Assembly (NCBI GenBank): GCA_002166865.1
Contig: NHTQ01000004.1
Span: forward strand, 236,042 to 300,041
Direction of reading: 5' to 3'
DNA length: 64,000 nt
Source of the DNA: Rhodobacteraceae bacterium WFHF2C18
GTDB taxonomy: Bacteria; Pseudomonadota; Alphaproteobacteria; Rhodobacterales; Rhodobacteraceae
In this document: one piece after another, positions 56,462 to 64,000 of the stretch
Layout of the letters: each line of letters begins with the position of its first letter
Numbering within the stretch: position 1 is the stretch's first letter
Position numbers and translations under genes: made by a program
The notes under the pieces: model-generated
The model's input: the letters and a program-made list of their open reading frames with translations, nothing else
Database searches by the model: none
What the model was told of the DNA's origin: nothing

Positions 56462-58159
56462 ATGATCTCTCGCCGCGATTTTCTTCAGGCCAGCATGGCA
56501 GCCTCGGCGCTGGTGGGCGCCAGCGGTTTCGGCAACTGGGCGAAGCTGGCCGCGCAGCAGCGGCTGACGCAGGACCAGCTGTTGGAGTTCGAGACCTACG
56601 GCAACGTCTCGCTGATCCATGTCACCGACATTCACGCTCAGCTCAAGCCGATCTATTTCCGCGAACCGGAGGTGAACATCGGCGTCGGCAAGAACAAGGG
56701 CGACGTGCCGCATGTGACCGGTCAGGCGTTCCGCAAGCTTTACGGGATCGAGGACGGCAGCCCGCGGCACTATGCGCTGACCTATGACGATTTCACGGCG
56801 TTGGCGCGCGAGTACGGCAAGATGGGCGGCATGGACCGGGTGGCGACCGTCGTGAACGCGATCCGCGCCGACCGCCCCGACGCGCTGCTGCTGGACGGCG
56901 GCGACACCTGGCACGGCTCCTACACCTGCTACCACACCCAGGGGCAGGACATGGTCAATGTCATGAACGCGCTGAAGCCCGATGCAATGACCTTCCACTG
57001 GGAGTTCACCCTGGGCCAGGAGCGCGTGCGCGAACTTGTGGGGGAGCTGCCCTTTGCCGCGCTGGGGCAGAACATCTTCGACGCGATGTGGGACGAGCCG
57101 GCGGCGGAATTCGCGCCCTACAAGTTCTACGAGCGCGGCGGCGTGAAGATCGCGGTGATCGGCCAGGCCTTCCCCTACATGCCGATCGCCAACCCCGGCT
57201 GGATGTTCCCCGACTACAGCTTCGGCATCCGCGACGAGCACATGCAGCAGATGGTGGACGAGGTGCGCGCCAAGGGCGCCGAACTGGTCGTCTGCCTGAG
57301 CCACAACGGCTTCGACGTGGACAAGAAGATGGCCGGCGTGGTCAAGGGGATCGACGTGATCCTGTCGGGGCACACCCATGACGCGCTGCCCGAGCCGGTG
57401 CTGGTGGGCGACACGATCGTCGTCGCCTCGGGGTCCAACGGCAAGTTCGTCAGCCGGGTGGACCTGAACGTGGAAGACGGCAAGATGACCGGCTTCCGCA
57501 CCAAGCTCATCCCGATCTTCTCGGACGTGATCGCGCCGGACCCGGCGATGGCGCAGGTCATCGACGAACAGCGCGCCCCCTACGCGGCGGAGCTGAGCGA
57601 GGTGATCGGGCAGACCGACTCGCTGCTGTACCGCCGGGGGAATTTCAACGGCACCTGGGACGACCTGATCTGCGACGCGCTGATCGAGGAACGCGAGGCC
57701 GACATCTCGATGAGCCCGGGCGTGCGCTGGGGCCCCAGCATGATCCCCGGCCAGGACATCACCCGCGAGGACATCTGGAACGTCACCTCGATGACCTACC
57801 CCGAAGCCTACCGCACCGAGATGACCGGCGAATTCATCAAGGTCGTCCTGGAGGACGTGGCCGACAACATCTTCAACCCCAACCCCTATTACCAGCAGGG
57901 CGGCGACATGGTGCGCATCGGCGGCATGGGCTATGCCATCGACGTCTCCAAGCCGCAGGGCGAGCGGATCAGCGACATGACGCTGCTGAGCACGGGCGAG
58001 CCGATCGACCCGGCCAAGAACTACGTGGTCGCCGGCTGGGCCAGCGTGAACGAGGGGACCGAGGGGCCGCCGATCTGGGACGTGGTCGAAGCCTACATCC
58101 GCCGCAAGGGCACGGTGAGCGTGACGGAAAACGACAGCGTGAAGGTCAGCGGCACCTGA
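56462..58159 (+). CDS. soxB: Thiosulfohydrolase SoxB
   Basis: A 565-residue Tat substrate (MISRRDFLQASMAAS) of the 5'-nucleotidase fold with a dimanganese centre. VTDIHAQLKP holds Asp56 and His58, LLDGGDTWHGSYTCYHTQG, CLSHNGFDVDK and VILSGHTHDALPEP give the other metal ligands. It releases sulfate from SoxY-bound S-sulfonate. The gene starts 137 bp after soxA and has a short AT-rich spacer upstream. Confidence 0.96.
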   Translation: MISRRDFLQASMAASALVGASGFGNWAKLAAQQRLTQDQLLEFETYGNVSLIHVTDIHAQLKPIYFREPEVNIGVGKNKGDVPHVTGQAFRKLYGIEDGSPRHYALTYDDFTALAREYGKMGGMDRVATVVNAIRADRPDALLLDGGDTWHGSYTCYHTQGQDMVNVMNALKPDAMTFHWEFTLGQERVRELVGELPFAALGQNIFDAMWDEPAAEFAPYKFYERGGVKIAVIGQAFPYMPIANPGWMFPDYSFGIRDEHMQQMVDEVRAKGAELVVCLSHNGFDVDKKMAGVVKGIDVILSGHTHDALPEPVLVGDTIVVASGSNGKFVSRVDLNVEDGKMTGFRTKLIPIFSDVIAPDPAMAQVIDEQRAPYAAELSEVIGQTDSLLYRRGNFNGTWDDLICDALIEEREADISMSPGVRWGPSMIPGQDITREDIWNVTSMTYPEAYRTEMTGEFIKVVLEDVADNIFNPNPYYQQGGDMVRIGGMGYAIDVSKPQGERISDMTLLSTGEPIDPAKNYVVAGWASVNEGTEGPPIWDVVEAYIRRKGTVSVTENDSVKVSGT

Positions 58160-58242
58160 GGCGGCGGGCGATTGGACAGTAACGAGGATTTCATCAGACC
58201 GATGCAGATGACGACGAGGTCGGAAGAGGAGGCTTAGGAGAG

Positions 58243-59523
58243 ATGACAGCCGAGAACAATGGCAAGGGCGCATCGCGCCGGGCGTTCCTGAAGGGCGCCG
58301 TGGCCGCGGGCGGTGCGGTGGCCGGGGCCACCATGGGCCGCGCGGCCGGCGGCCCGGATCCCTTGATCACCGAAACGCAGCCCTGGGCGACGGGGCTGGG
58401 CGAGGGCGTGGACGCCACGCCCTACGGCATGCCGATCCGGTTCGAGGATGACGTGATCCGGCGCAACGTCGAGTGGCTGACCGCGGACACGATCAGCTCG
58501 ATCAACTTCACGCCGATCCATGCCCTCGACGGCACGATCACGCCGCAGGGCTGCGCCTTCGAGCGGCACCACTCGGGCGCGATCGAGCTCAAGAAAGAGG
58601 ATTATCGGCTGATGATCAACGGGCTGGTGGACCGGCCGCTGGTCTTCACCTACGCGGATCTGGAGCGTTTCCCGCGCGAGAACCGCGTCTATTTCTGCGA
58701 GTGCGCCGCCAACACCGGCATGGAATGGGCCGGGGCGCAGCTCAACGGCGCGCAGTTCACCCACGGGATGATCCACAACATGGAATACTCGGGCGTGCCG
58801 CTGCGCACGCTGCTGGCCGAGGCCGGCCTGCCCAAGGACCTGGCCGGCAAGTGGATCTACGTGGAGGGCGCCGACGCCTCCTCGAACGGGCGCTCGATCC
58901 CGATCGACAAGGCGCTGGACGACGTGCTGGTGGCCTTCAAGGCCAACGGCGAGGCCCTGCGCAAGGAACACGGCTATCCCGTGCGCCTGGTGGTGCCGGG
59001 TTGGGAAGGTAACATGTGGGTCAAGTGGCTGCGCCGCGTCGAGGTCACCGACGGCCCCGTCGAAAGCCGCGAGGAAACCTCCAAGTACACCGACACGCTG
59101 GAGGACGGCACCAGCCGCAAGTGGACCTGGGAGATGGACGCCAAGTCGGTCATCACCAGCCCCAGCCCGCAGATGCCCATCACCCACGGGCCCGGGCCGC
59201 TGGTCATCACCGGGCTGGCCTGGTCGGGCCGGGGCGCGATCACGCAGGTCGACGTCTCGATCGACGGCGGCAAGAACTGGACCATCGCGCGCCTGGGCGC
59301 GCCGGGACAGCGCAAGGCCGTCAGCCGGTTCTACCTGGACATCGACTGGGACGGCAGCGAGTTGCTGTTGCAGAGCCGCGCGCACGACGAGACGGGGTAC
59401 GTCCAGCCCACCAAGGACGCGCTGCGCGAGATCCGCGGCGAGAACTCGATCTATCACAACAACTGCATCCAGACCTGGTGGGTCAAGCCGAACGGGGAGG
59501 CCGAGAATGTCGAAGTGTCTTAA
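58243..59523 (+). CDS. soxC: Sulfane dehydrogenase molybdenum subunit SoxC
   Basis: The 426-residue protein has a Tat signal (SRRAFLKGAVAAGGAVAGAT) and a sulfite-oxidase-type molybdopterin domain. RVYFCECAANTGMEWAG holds the molybdenum-binding Cys, and RLVVPGWEGNMWVKWLRRVE and ITGLAWSGRGAITQVDVSID lie further on. With SoxD it removes six electrons from SoxY-bound sulfane sulfur. It overlaps soxD by 17 bp. Confidence 0.95.
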   Translation: MTAENNGKGASRRAFLKGAVAAGGAVAGATMGRAAGGPDPLITETQPWATGLGEGVDATPYGMPIRFEDDVIRRNVEWLTADTISSINFTPIHALDGTITPQGCAFERHHSGAIELKKEDYRLMINGLVDRPLVFTYADLERFPRENRVYFCECAANTGMEWAGAQLNGAQFTHGMIHNMEYSGVPLRTLLAEAGLPKDLAGKWIYVEGADASSNGRSIPIDKALDDVLVAFKANGEALRKEHGYPVRLVVPGWEGNMWVKWLRRVEVTDGPVESREETSKYTDTLEDGTSRKWTWEMDAKSVITSPSPQMPITHGPGPLVITGLAWSGRGAITQVDVSIDGGKNWTIARLGAPGQRKAVSRFYLDIDWDGSELLLQSRAHDETGYVQPTKDALREIRGENSIYHNNCIQTWWVKPNGEAENVEVS

Positions 59524-60583
59524 ACTCACCGCCACGGCGGCCCTGGTGGCGCTGGCCGGTGCCCCGGCCTGGGCCGAGAAGTACGGGCTGGGCCGCGAGG
59601 CCCTGCCGGCCGAGATCGAGGCCTGGGACGTCAACATCATGCCCGACGGCGACGGCCTGCCCGAAGGGTCGGGCGACGTCTGGACGGGCGAGGAGCTGTT
59701 CGTCGAGAACTGCGCGGTCTGCCACGGCGACTTCGCCGAGGGTGTGGGCAACTGGCCGCCGCTGGCCGGTGGCGAGGACACGCTGGCCGACGAGGACCCG
59801 GTCAAGACCGTGGGCTCCTACTGGCCCTACCTGTCGACCGCATGGGACTACGTTCACCGTTCCATGCCCTACGGCAATGCGCAGAGCCTGAGCGATGACG
59901 AGGTCTACGCGATCGTGGCCTATATCCTCTATTCCAACTACCTGGTGGAGGACGACTTCGTGCTGTCCAAGGACAACTTCCTCGAGGTCGAGATGCCCAA
60001 TGCCGACGGCTTCATCATCGATAACCGCGACGAGGTGGAATACCCCCGCTTCAGCCGCGAGGCGTGCTACGAGAACTGCAAGGACGAGGTGGAGATCACC
60101 ATGCGCGCCTCGATCCTCGACGTCACGCCCGAGGAAGAGGGCGCCGACGAGGCCAGTGCCGAGGGCGGCGACGGCGACGTCGAGATGGCCACGGCCGAGC
60201 CCGAACCGACCAAGGAGGCGATGAAGGAAGACGTGGTCGAGGAGGTCGAGGCGAAGCTCGACATGGCCCTGGTGAACGAGGGCGAGAAGGTCTTTCGCAA
60301 GTGCAAGGCCTGCCACATGGTGGGCGAGGGCGCGAAGAACCGGGTCGGCCCGCATCTCAACAACCTCATGGGCCGCCAGTTCGCGGTGGTTGACGGCTTC
60401 CGCTACTCCAAGACCTTCGACACCATGGGCGCCGAGGGCAAGCACTGGAACGAGGAAGAACTGGCCGCGTTCCTGGCCGATCCGCGCGGATACGCCAAGG
60501 GCACCAAGATGGCCTTCCCCGGTCTGCGCAAGGACAGCGAGATCGAGGCCGTCACCGAATACCTCAAGTCCTTCTCGCAATAG
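59507..60583 (+). CDS. soxD: Sulfane dehydrogenase diheme cytochrome subunit SoxD
   Basis: A 358-residue protein with a Sec signal peptide (ALAGAPAWA), heme motifs CAVCH at 69-73 and CKACH at 266-270, and an acidic, alanine- and glutamate-rich linker at about 207-250. The second half alone resembles cytochrome c2. It accepts electrons from SoxC. The end is followed by a strong stem-loop, which closes the soxX-D unit. Confidence 0.95.
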   Translation: MSKCLKLTATAALVALAGAPAWAEKYGLGREALPAEIEAWDVNIMPDGDGLPEGSGDVWTGEELFVENCAVCHGDFAEGVGNWPPLAGGEDTLADEDPVKTVGSYWPYLSTAWDYVHRSMPYGNAQSLSDDEVYAIVAYILYSNYLVEDDFVLSKDNFLEVEMPNADGFIIDNRDEVEYPRFSREACYENCKDEVEITMRASILDVTPEEEGADEASAEGGDGDVEMATAEPEPTKEAMKEDVVEEVEAKLDMALVNEGEKVFRKCKACHMVGEGAKNRVGPHLNNLMGRQFAVVDGFRYSKTFDTMGAEGKHWNEEELAAFLADPRGYAKGTKMAFPGLRKDSEIEAVTEYLKSFSQ

Positions 60584-60593
60584 CGAAAAGGCG

Positions 60594-60622
60594 GAAGGGG
60601 CCGGATGCGCCGGCCCCTTCTT
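60594..60622 (+). terminator. Terminator-like stem-loop after soxD
   Basis: GAAGGGGCCGG (60594-60604) pairs perfectly with CCGGCCCCTTC (60610-60620) followed only by TT. It sits 11 bp after the soxD stop and may reduce read-through into soxE. Confidence 0.6.
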
Positions 60623-60677
60623 GGCCAGCGCCCCGCGCTGCGGCATACTGGTGGCATCGATCTTGGGAGGAGGGATC

Positions 60678-60914
60678 ATGCTGACGCGCCGCGACATGAC
60701 GACTTTACCGGCGGCCCGTGCCCTGGCCCGGTGGCCCGCCGCGGCCGGCGCACAGGCTATGGCGCAGGCAAAGAGCTGTTTTGCGCCGAATGGCCCTGTC
60801 CAGCCCCTGTCCGCGCGGAAGGTCGTGGAGCGCGGCGCATCCAACCGACAATACGTCCAGCGGTGCCTGCGGGGCAGGCTGGAAGACCAGGGGGGAGAGC
60901 CCGATGCATGGTGA
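60678..60914 (+). CDS. Short Tat-like reading frame before soxE, doubtful
   Basis: A strong GGAGGAGGG site precedes ATG 60678, and the 78-residue product begins MLTRRDMTTLPAARALARWP, resembling a twin-arginine signal, then loses any recognisable fold. Its end overlaps the soxE start by 11 bp. Third-position GC is lower than in the neighbours. It may be the decayed remains of an exported gene, a leader that couples translation to soxE, or a real small protein. I do not recognise it. Confidence 0.35.
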   Translation: MLTRRDMTTLPAARALARWPAAAGAQAMAQAKSCFAPNGPVQPLSARKVVERGASNRQYVQRCLRGRLEDQGGEPDAW

Positions 60915-61617
60915 CCTGACGCGGCGCCTGGCCGGCGCGTTCGCGATGATCTGTGCCGCGGGGGCGGCCTGGGCCGAAGAGATCGGCGACGCCGACCGCG
61001 GGAAGGAGGTCTTTGACTACTGTTCGGGCTGTCACGAGGTGGGCAAGGGCGCCCGGAACGGGATCGGCCCGCATCTGAACGGGATATTCGGGCGCCCGGC
61101 CGCCTCGGTCGCGGGCGACTACCGGTACTCCGAGGGGCTGGAACGGGCCGCGGCGGACGGGCTGGTGTGGCACCTGGACACCCTGGATGCCTACCTGGAG
61201 AATCCCAAGGCGCTGGTGACCGGCACGCGGATGAGCTTTGACGGGCTGGAGGATCCGCAGGAACGGGCGGATGTGCTGGCCTACCTGCGGCAATTCTCGG
61301 CGGATCCGCAGGACATCCCCGAGGCGGATCCCACGGCGCGCAAGTCCGAGGTCGAACTGCCGGCATCGGTTCTGGAGATCGTGGGCGATCCGGCCTACGG
61401 CGAGTATCTGTCGAGCGAATGCACCACCTGCCACCAGCGCGACGGCAGCGACGAGGGCATTCCCTCGATCGTGGGCTGGCCCGAGGAGGACTTCGTGGTG
61501 GCCATGCACGCCTACAAGCAGAAGCTGCGCCCGCACCCGGTGATGCAGATGATGGCCAGCCGCCTGACCGACGAGGAGATCGCGGCGCTGGCGGCCTATT
61601 TCAAGGAATTCGAATGA
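60904..61617 (+). CDS. soxE: Diheme cytochrome c SoxE
   Basis: A 237-residue protein with a Sec signal peptide (GAFAMICAAGAAWA) and two heme motifs, CSGCH at 40-44 and CTTCH at 173-177. The first half is cytochrome c2-like (GIGPHLNGIFGRPAA). It is the position and type of SoxE in Paracoccus, thought to pair with the SoxF flavoprotein. The ribosome site GGGGGGAGAG precedes ATG 60904. Confidence 0.9.
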   Translation: MHGDLTRRLAGAFAMICAAGAAWAEEIGDADRGKEVFDYCSGCHEVGKGARNGIGPHLNGIFGRPAASVAGDYRYSEGLERAAADGLVWHLDTLDAYLENPKALVTGTRMSFDGLEDPQERADVLAYLRQFSADPQDIPEADPTARKSEVELPASVLEIVGDPAYGEYLSSECTTCHQRDGSDEGIPSIVGWPEEDFVVAMHAYKQKLRPHPVMQMMASRLTDEEIAALAAYFKEFE

Positions 61618-61674
61618 CGCGCGGACGATAACAGGGCGCCCCGCGCCCGCCGATCTTTCAGGGAGGAGAAAGAC

Positions 61675-62937
61675 ATGAGCTTGAACAGACGAACCTTTAT
61701 CGGAAGCGGTGCGGCGGCGGCCGCGATGTTGTCCGCGCCGCGGGTGATGGGCCAGGCCAAGGCGCGGGTCGTCGTCATCGGCGGGGGCGCCGGCGGCGCC
61801 ACGGCCGCCCGTTACCTGGCCAAGGACAGCAAGGGTGCGATCGACGTCACCCTGGTGGAGCCCACACGGAAGTACTACACCTGTTTCTTCTCGAACCTCT
61901 ACATCGGCGGGTTCCGCGAGCTGAGCTCGATCGGGCACACTTACGGCACGCTGGCCAGCGACTACGGGATCAACGTGGTGCACGACTGGGCCGACGCGAT
62001 CGACCGCGACGCCAAGACCGTCACGCTGGCCGGCGGGGCCGTGCTGCCCTATGACCGGCTGATCCTCAGCCCCGGCATCGATTTCGTGGAGGGCTCGGTG
62101 CCGGGCTGGGACGTTTCGGCGCAGAACCGGATGCCCCACGCCTACAAGGCCGGCACGCAGACCGAGCTGCTGAAGGCGCAGGTCGAGGCGATGCCCGAGG
62201 GCGGGCTTTACGCCATGGTGGCGCCGCCCAACCCCTACCGCTGCCCGCCGGGGCCCTACGAGCGGGTGAGCATGGTGGCCCATCTGCTCAAGGAGATAAA
62301 CCCGACGGCGAAGATCCTGATCGCCGATCCCAAGCCGAAATTCTCGAAGATGGCCCTGTTCCAGGAGGGCTGGCGCAAGCATTACGCCGGCATGATCGAA
62401 TGGCTGGGGCCGGACTTCGGCGGCGGCAACGTGCGGGTCGATCCCGCCGAGATGACCCTGGATATCGACGGCGCGGTCGAGAACGTGGATGTCTGCAACG
62501 TCATCCCCGCCCAGAAGGCGGGACGCATCTGCGAGATGGCGGGCATCACCAAGGGCAACTGGGCGCCGGTGGTGCCGCAGACCATGCAGAGCCGCATGGA
62601 CGAGAACATCCACGTCCTGGGGGATTCCACCGACCAGGGCGACATGCCGAAATCGGGGTTCTCGGCCAATTCGCAGGCCAAGGTCGCGGCCATGGCCATC
62701 CGCGGGGCCCTGACCGGGGCGCGGGTCTTCCCGCCGAAGTTCACCAATACCTGCTGGTCGCTGATCGACACCAACGACGGGGTCAAGGTCGGCGCCTCTT
62801 ACGAGGCGACCGAGGAGAAGATCGCCAAGGTGGACGGTTTCATCAGCCAGACCGGCGAGGACGCGGCCCTGCGCAAGAAGACCTACGAGGAATCGCTGGG
62901 CTGGTACGCGGGGATCACCGAGGACATGTTCGGCTGA
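61675..62937 (+). CDS. soxF: Sulfide dehydrogenase-type flavoprotein SoxF
   Basis: The 420-residue protein has a Tat signal (NRRTFIGSGAAAAAML), an FAD-binding loop VVVIGGGAGGATAARYL and a flavocytochrome c sulfide dehydrogenase fold. KYYTCFFSNLYIGG and FTNTCWSLIDTNDG carry the two redox cysteines. With SoxE it can oxidise sulfide and in Paracoccus it speeds up or reactivates the Sox system. It follows soxE after 57 bp. Confidence 0.93.
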   Translation: MSLNRRTFIGSGAAAAAMLSAPRVMGQAKARVVVIGGGAGGATAARYLAKDSKGAIDVTLVEPTRKYYTCFFSNLYIGGFRELSSIGHTYGTLASDYGINVVHDWADAIDRDAKTVTLAGGAVLPYDRLILSPGIDFVEGSVPGWDVSAQNRMPHAYKAGTQTELLKAQVEAMPEGGLYAMVAPPNPYRCPPGPYERVSMVAHLLKEINPTAKILIADPKPKFSKMALFQEGWRKHYAGMIEWLGPDFGGGNVRVDPAEMTLDIDGAVENVDVCNVIPAQKAGRICEMAGITKGNWAPVVPQTMQSRMDENIHVLGDSTDQGDMPKSGFSANSQAKVAAMAIRGALTGARVFPPKFTNTCWSLIDTNDGVKVGASYEATEEKIAKVDGFISQTGEDAALRKKTYEESLGWYAGITEDMFG

Positions 62938-62958
62938 CCGCCCCGGGCGCGAAGAAAG

Positions 62959-62982
62959 GGCCGGCCCCGGGCGGGGCCGGCC
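62959..62982 (+). terminator. Perfect stem-loop after soxF
   Basis: GGCCGGCCCC (62959-62968) pairs with GGGGCCGGCC (62973-62982). There is no T-tract. It separates soxF from the DUF302 gene by lowering read-through or stabilising the soxEF message. Confidence 0.5.
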
Positions 62983-63005
62983 GGCAACTCAAACGGAGGA
63001 TACCC

Positions 63006-63449
63006 ATGCCGACTCTGAAGAATTTCCTGGCCGGCGCCGCCCTGGCGGTATTCGGCGCCATGCCGGCCGCGGCCGGGGACGGCCCCACGACCTACGATTA
63101 CGACGGCAGCTTCGACGATGCCACCTTCGCGGTCCGGAACGCGATCATCGGGGAGGGCCTGGTGATCGATTACGTCAGCCACGTGGGCGACATGCTGAAC
63201 CGCACGCGCGAGGACGTGGGCGGCGAGAAGCTGTTCGAGGCCGCGGACATCTTCATCTTCTGCTCGGCCGTGGTGTCGCGCGAGGTGATGGAGGCCGACC
63301 CGATGAACATCGCGCACTGCCCCTACGGCATCTTCGTGACCGAGCGCGACGGGCAGGTGCAGATCGGGTATCGCGACTATCCCGACGGGCCGATGGAGAA
63401 GGTCGAGGATCTGCTCGACCGGATCGTGCAGGACGCGATCGAGCAATGA
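63006..63449 (+). CDS. Exported DUF302 protein at the end of the sox cluster
   Basis: A 147-residue protein with a Sec signal peptide (AALAVFGAMPAAAG). FAVRNAIIGEGLVIDYVSHV and ADIFIFCSAVVSREVMEADP fit the DUF302 fold, with one Cys in FCSA and one in AHCPYG. DUF302 proteins often accompany sulfur oxidation genes, but no activity is known. CGGAGGA lies before ATG 63006. It is in the same direction as soxF and likely part of that unit. Confidence 0.82.
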   Translation: MPTLKNFLAGAALAVFGAMPAAAGDGPTTYDYDGSFDDATFAVRNAIIGEGLVIDYVSHVGDMLNRTREDVGGEKLFEAADIFIFCSAVVSREVMEADPMNIAHCPYGIFVTERDGQVQIGYRDYPDGPMEKVEDLLDRIVQDAIEQ

Positions 63450-63486
63450 GCCCGGACGGGCGGCCGGCCGCGCGCCGGTTGCCCGC

Positions 63487-64000
63487 CTACAGCCCCATGG
63501 CCGCCAGCAGGTCCGGAATGGACTTGCGGAAGCGGAAAAACCCGTGCGTGGCCAGCGGCCAGGCGCGCAGGTCATAGGGGCGCGGCACGCGCACCAGGGC
63601 AATCCCCTGCGCTGACAGATCCTGTTGCAGCCTGTCCAGCGCCGCGGCGGCCGGCCCGACGGGCGCATGGGGCGTCACGACGCGGTCCAGCCCCGCCGAT
63701 ACGGCCCAGTCAACCAGCGGCGCGACCGCATCGAACCGGCCACCATCCGTGCCCGCCCGATCCCGGCAGCGCATGGCGGCGTCGTCCAGGGCGCCGCCGG
63801 CGAAGTCCCGCACCATTTCGGAAACCGCGAGCGGCGAGCGCCCCCCCGTCGCCTGCAGGCGGGCCTGCGCGACGGGGCGCAGCCCGGCCGCGAACAGGAA
63901 GCCGGGAGCGAGGTCATCCTCGTGCAGCAGCAGCCCGTCGCGCGGCCCCGGCGCCCAGGCCGCCGGCGCGGGCGCGGGGCCCGGCGCGGGCGGCGGCGCG
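63487..64000 (-). CDS. C-terminal part of a protein tentatively of the photolyase/FAD-binding family
   Basis: The frame is open from the stop at 63487 to the window edge, about 170 residues, so the N-terminus lies outside. It includes RDGLLLHEDDLAPGFLF, TGGRSPLAVSEMVRDFAGGA, LDRVVTPHAPVGPAAAALDR and a tail WPLATHGFFRFRKSIPDLLA. The tail resembles proteins annotated as FAD-binding (photolyase-like) in related bacteria, but the cofactor domain is not in view. It converges on the sox cluster. Confidence 0.45.
   Translation of the reverse strand, partial: APPPAPGPAPAPAAWAPGPRDGLLLHEDDLAPGFLFAAGLRPVAQARLQATGGRSPLAVSEMVRDFAGGALDDAAMRCRDRAGTDGGRFDAVAPLVDWAVSAGLDRVVTPHAPVGPAAAALDRLQQDLSAQGIALVRVPRPYDLRAWPLATHGFFRFRKSIPDLLAAMGL

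Overview
The window looks like a chromosomal segment of a marine member of the Rhodobacterales (Roseobacter group, Alphaproteobacteria). The evidence is a very GC-rich sequence with strong GC bias at third codon positions, a complete Paracoccus-type sox cluster, a DMSP demethylase gene (dmdA) followed by an acrylyl-CoA reductase gene (acuI), a cytochrome c2 gene beside an isolated ctaD, and an mraZ leader built like the one that gives the UpsM small RNA in Rhodobacter. I see no phage, insertion sequence, integrase, rRNA operon or CRISPR array. One tRNA gene is present, tRNA-Leu(GAG).

Layout. 1-1.9 kb: a glutamine amidotransferase (cut by the edge) and a glutamine-synthetase-like ligase, each preceded by the same TTTGATCAAA palindrome. 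2-7.5 kb: class I fructose-bisphosphate aldolase and phosphoglycerate kinase with a decayed dehydrogenase fragment between them, two tandem cyclophilins, DUF4336 and DUF3179 proteins. 7.6-12.7 kb (minus strand): a polar amino acid ABC transporter, then a PhnD-like binding protein and two TerB-domain proteins. 12.7-24 kb: housekeeping genes (pyrG, secG, purA, ribA, xth, a YbbN-type thioredoxin, a Lon-N domain protein, a Trm112-like protein), an orphan response regulator, and a possible Fnr-controlled small RNA. 23.8-28.8 kb: a GntR regulator with a clear palindromic operator, DUF2182, DUF1326 and DinB-type genes, then dmdA and acuI. 29-30 kb: universal stress protein and an acetyltransferase. 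30-39.8 kb: MraZ boxes, UpsM-like leader RNA, and the dcw genes mraZ-rsmH-ftsL-ftsI-murE-murF-mraY-murD; the cluster stops after murD and faces folP and folB. 42-45.7 kb: ctaD, cytochrome c2, an acidic HdeA-like protein, lipB. 45.8-50.7 kb: tRNA-Leu, a PLP-dependent decarboxylase, a histone-deacetylase-like hydrolase, an acyl-CoA dehydrogenase and an AhpD-like protein. 50.7-63.4 kb: soxT-R-S diverging from soxV-W-X-Y-Z-A-B-C-D-E-F and a DUF302 gene. The end holds the C-terminus of a protein I tentatively place with the photolyase/FAD-binding family.

How the genes fit together. The sox locus encodes the whole periplasmic thiosulfate-oxidising machine: SoxYZ carries the sulfur, SoxXA loads it, SoxB hydrolyses the sulfone, SoxCD oxidises the sulfane sulfur, SoxV/SoxW/SoxS keep thiols reduced, and SoxE/SoxF are accessory electron carriers. 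SoxR has the two cysteines expected of a persulfide sensor, and two related palindromes lie before soxV and before soxX. Electrons can pass through a cytochrome c2 to the aa3 oxidase whose subunit I gene is also here. The dmdA/acuI pair covers demethylation of DMSP and detoxification of acryloyl-CoA. Together the window describes a marine bacterium that uses both organic and inorganic reduced sulfur while growing on organic carbon.
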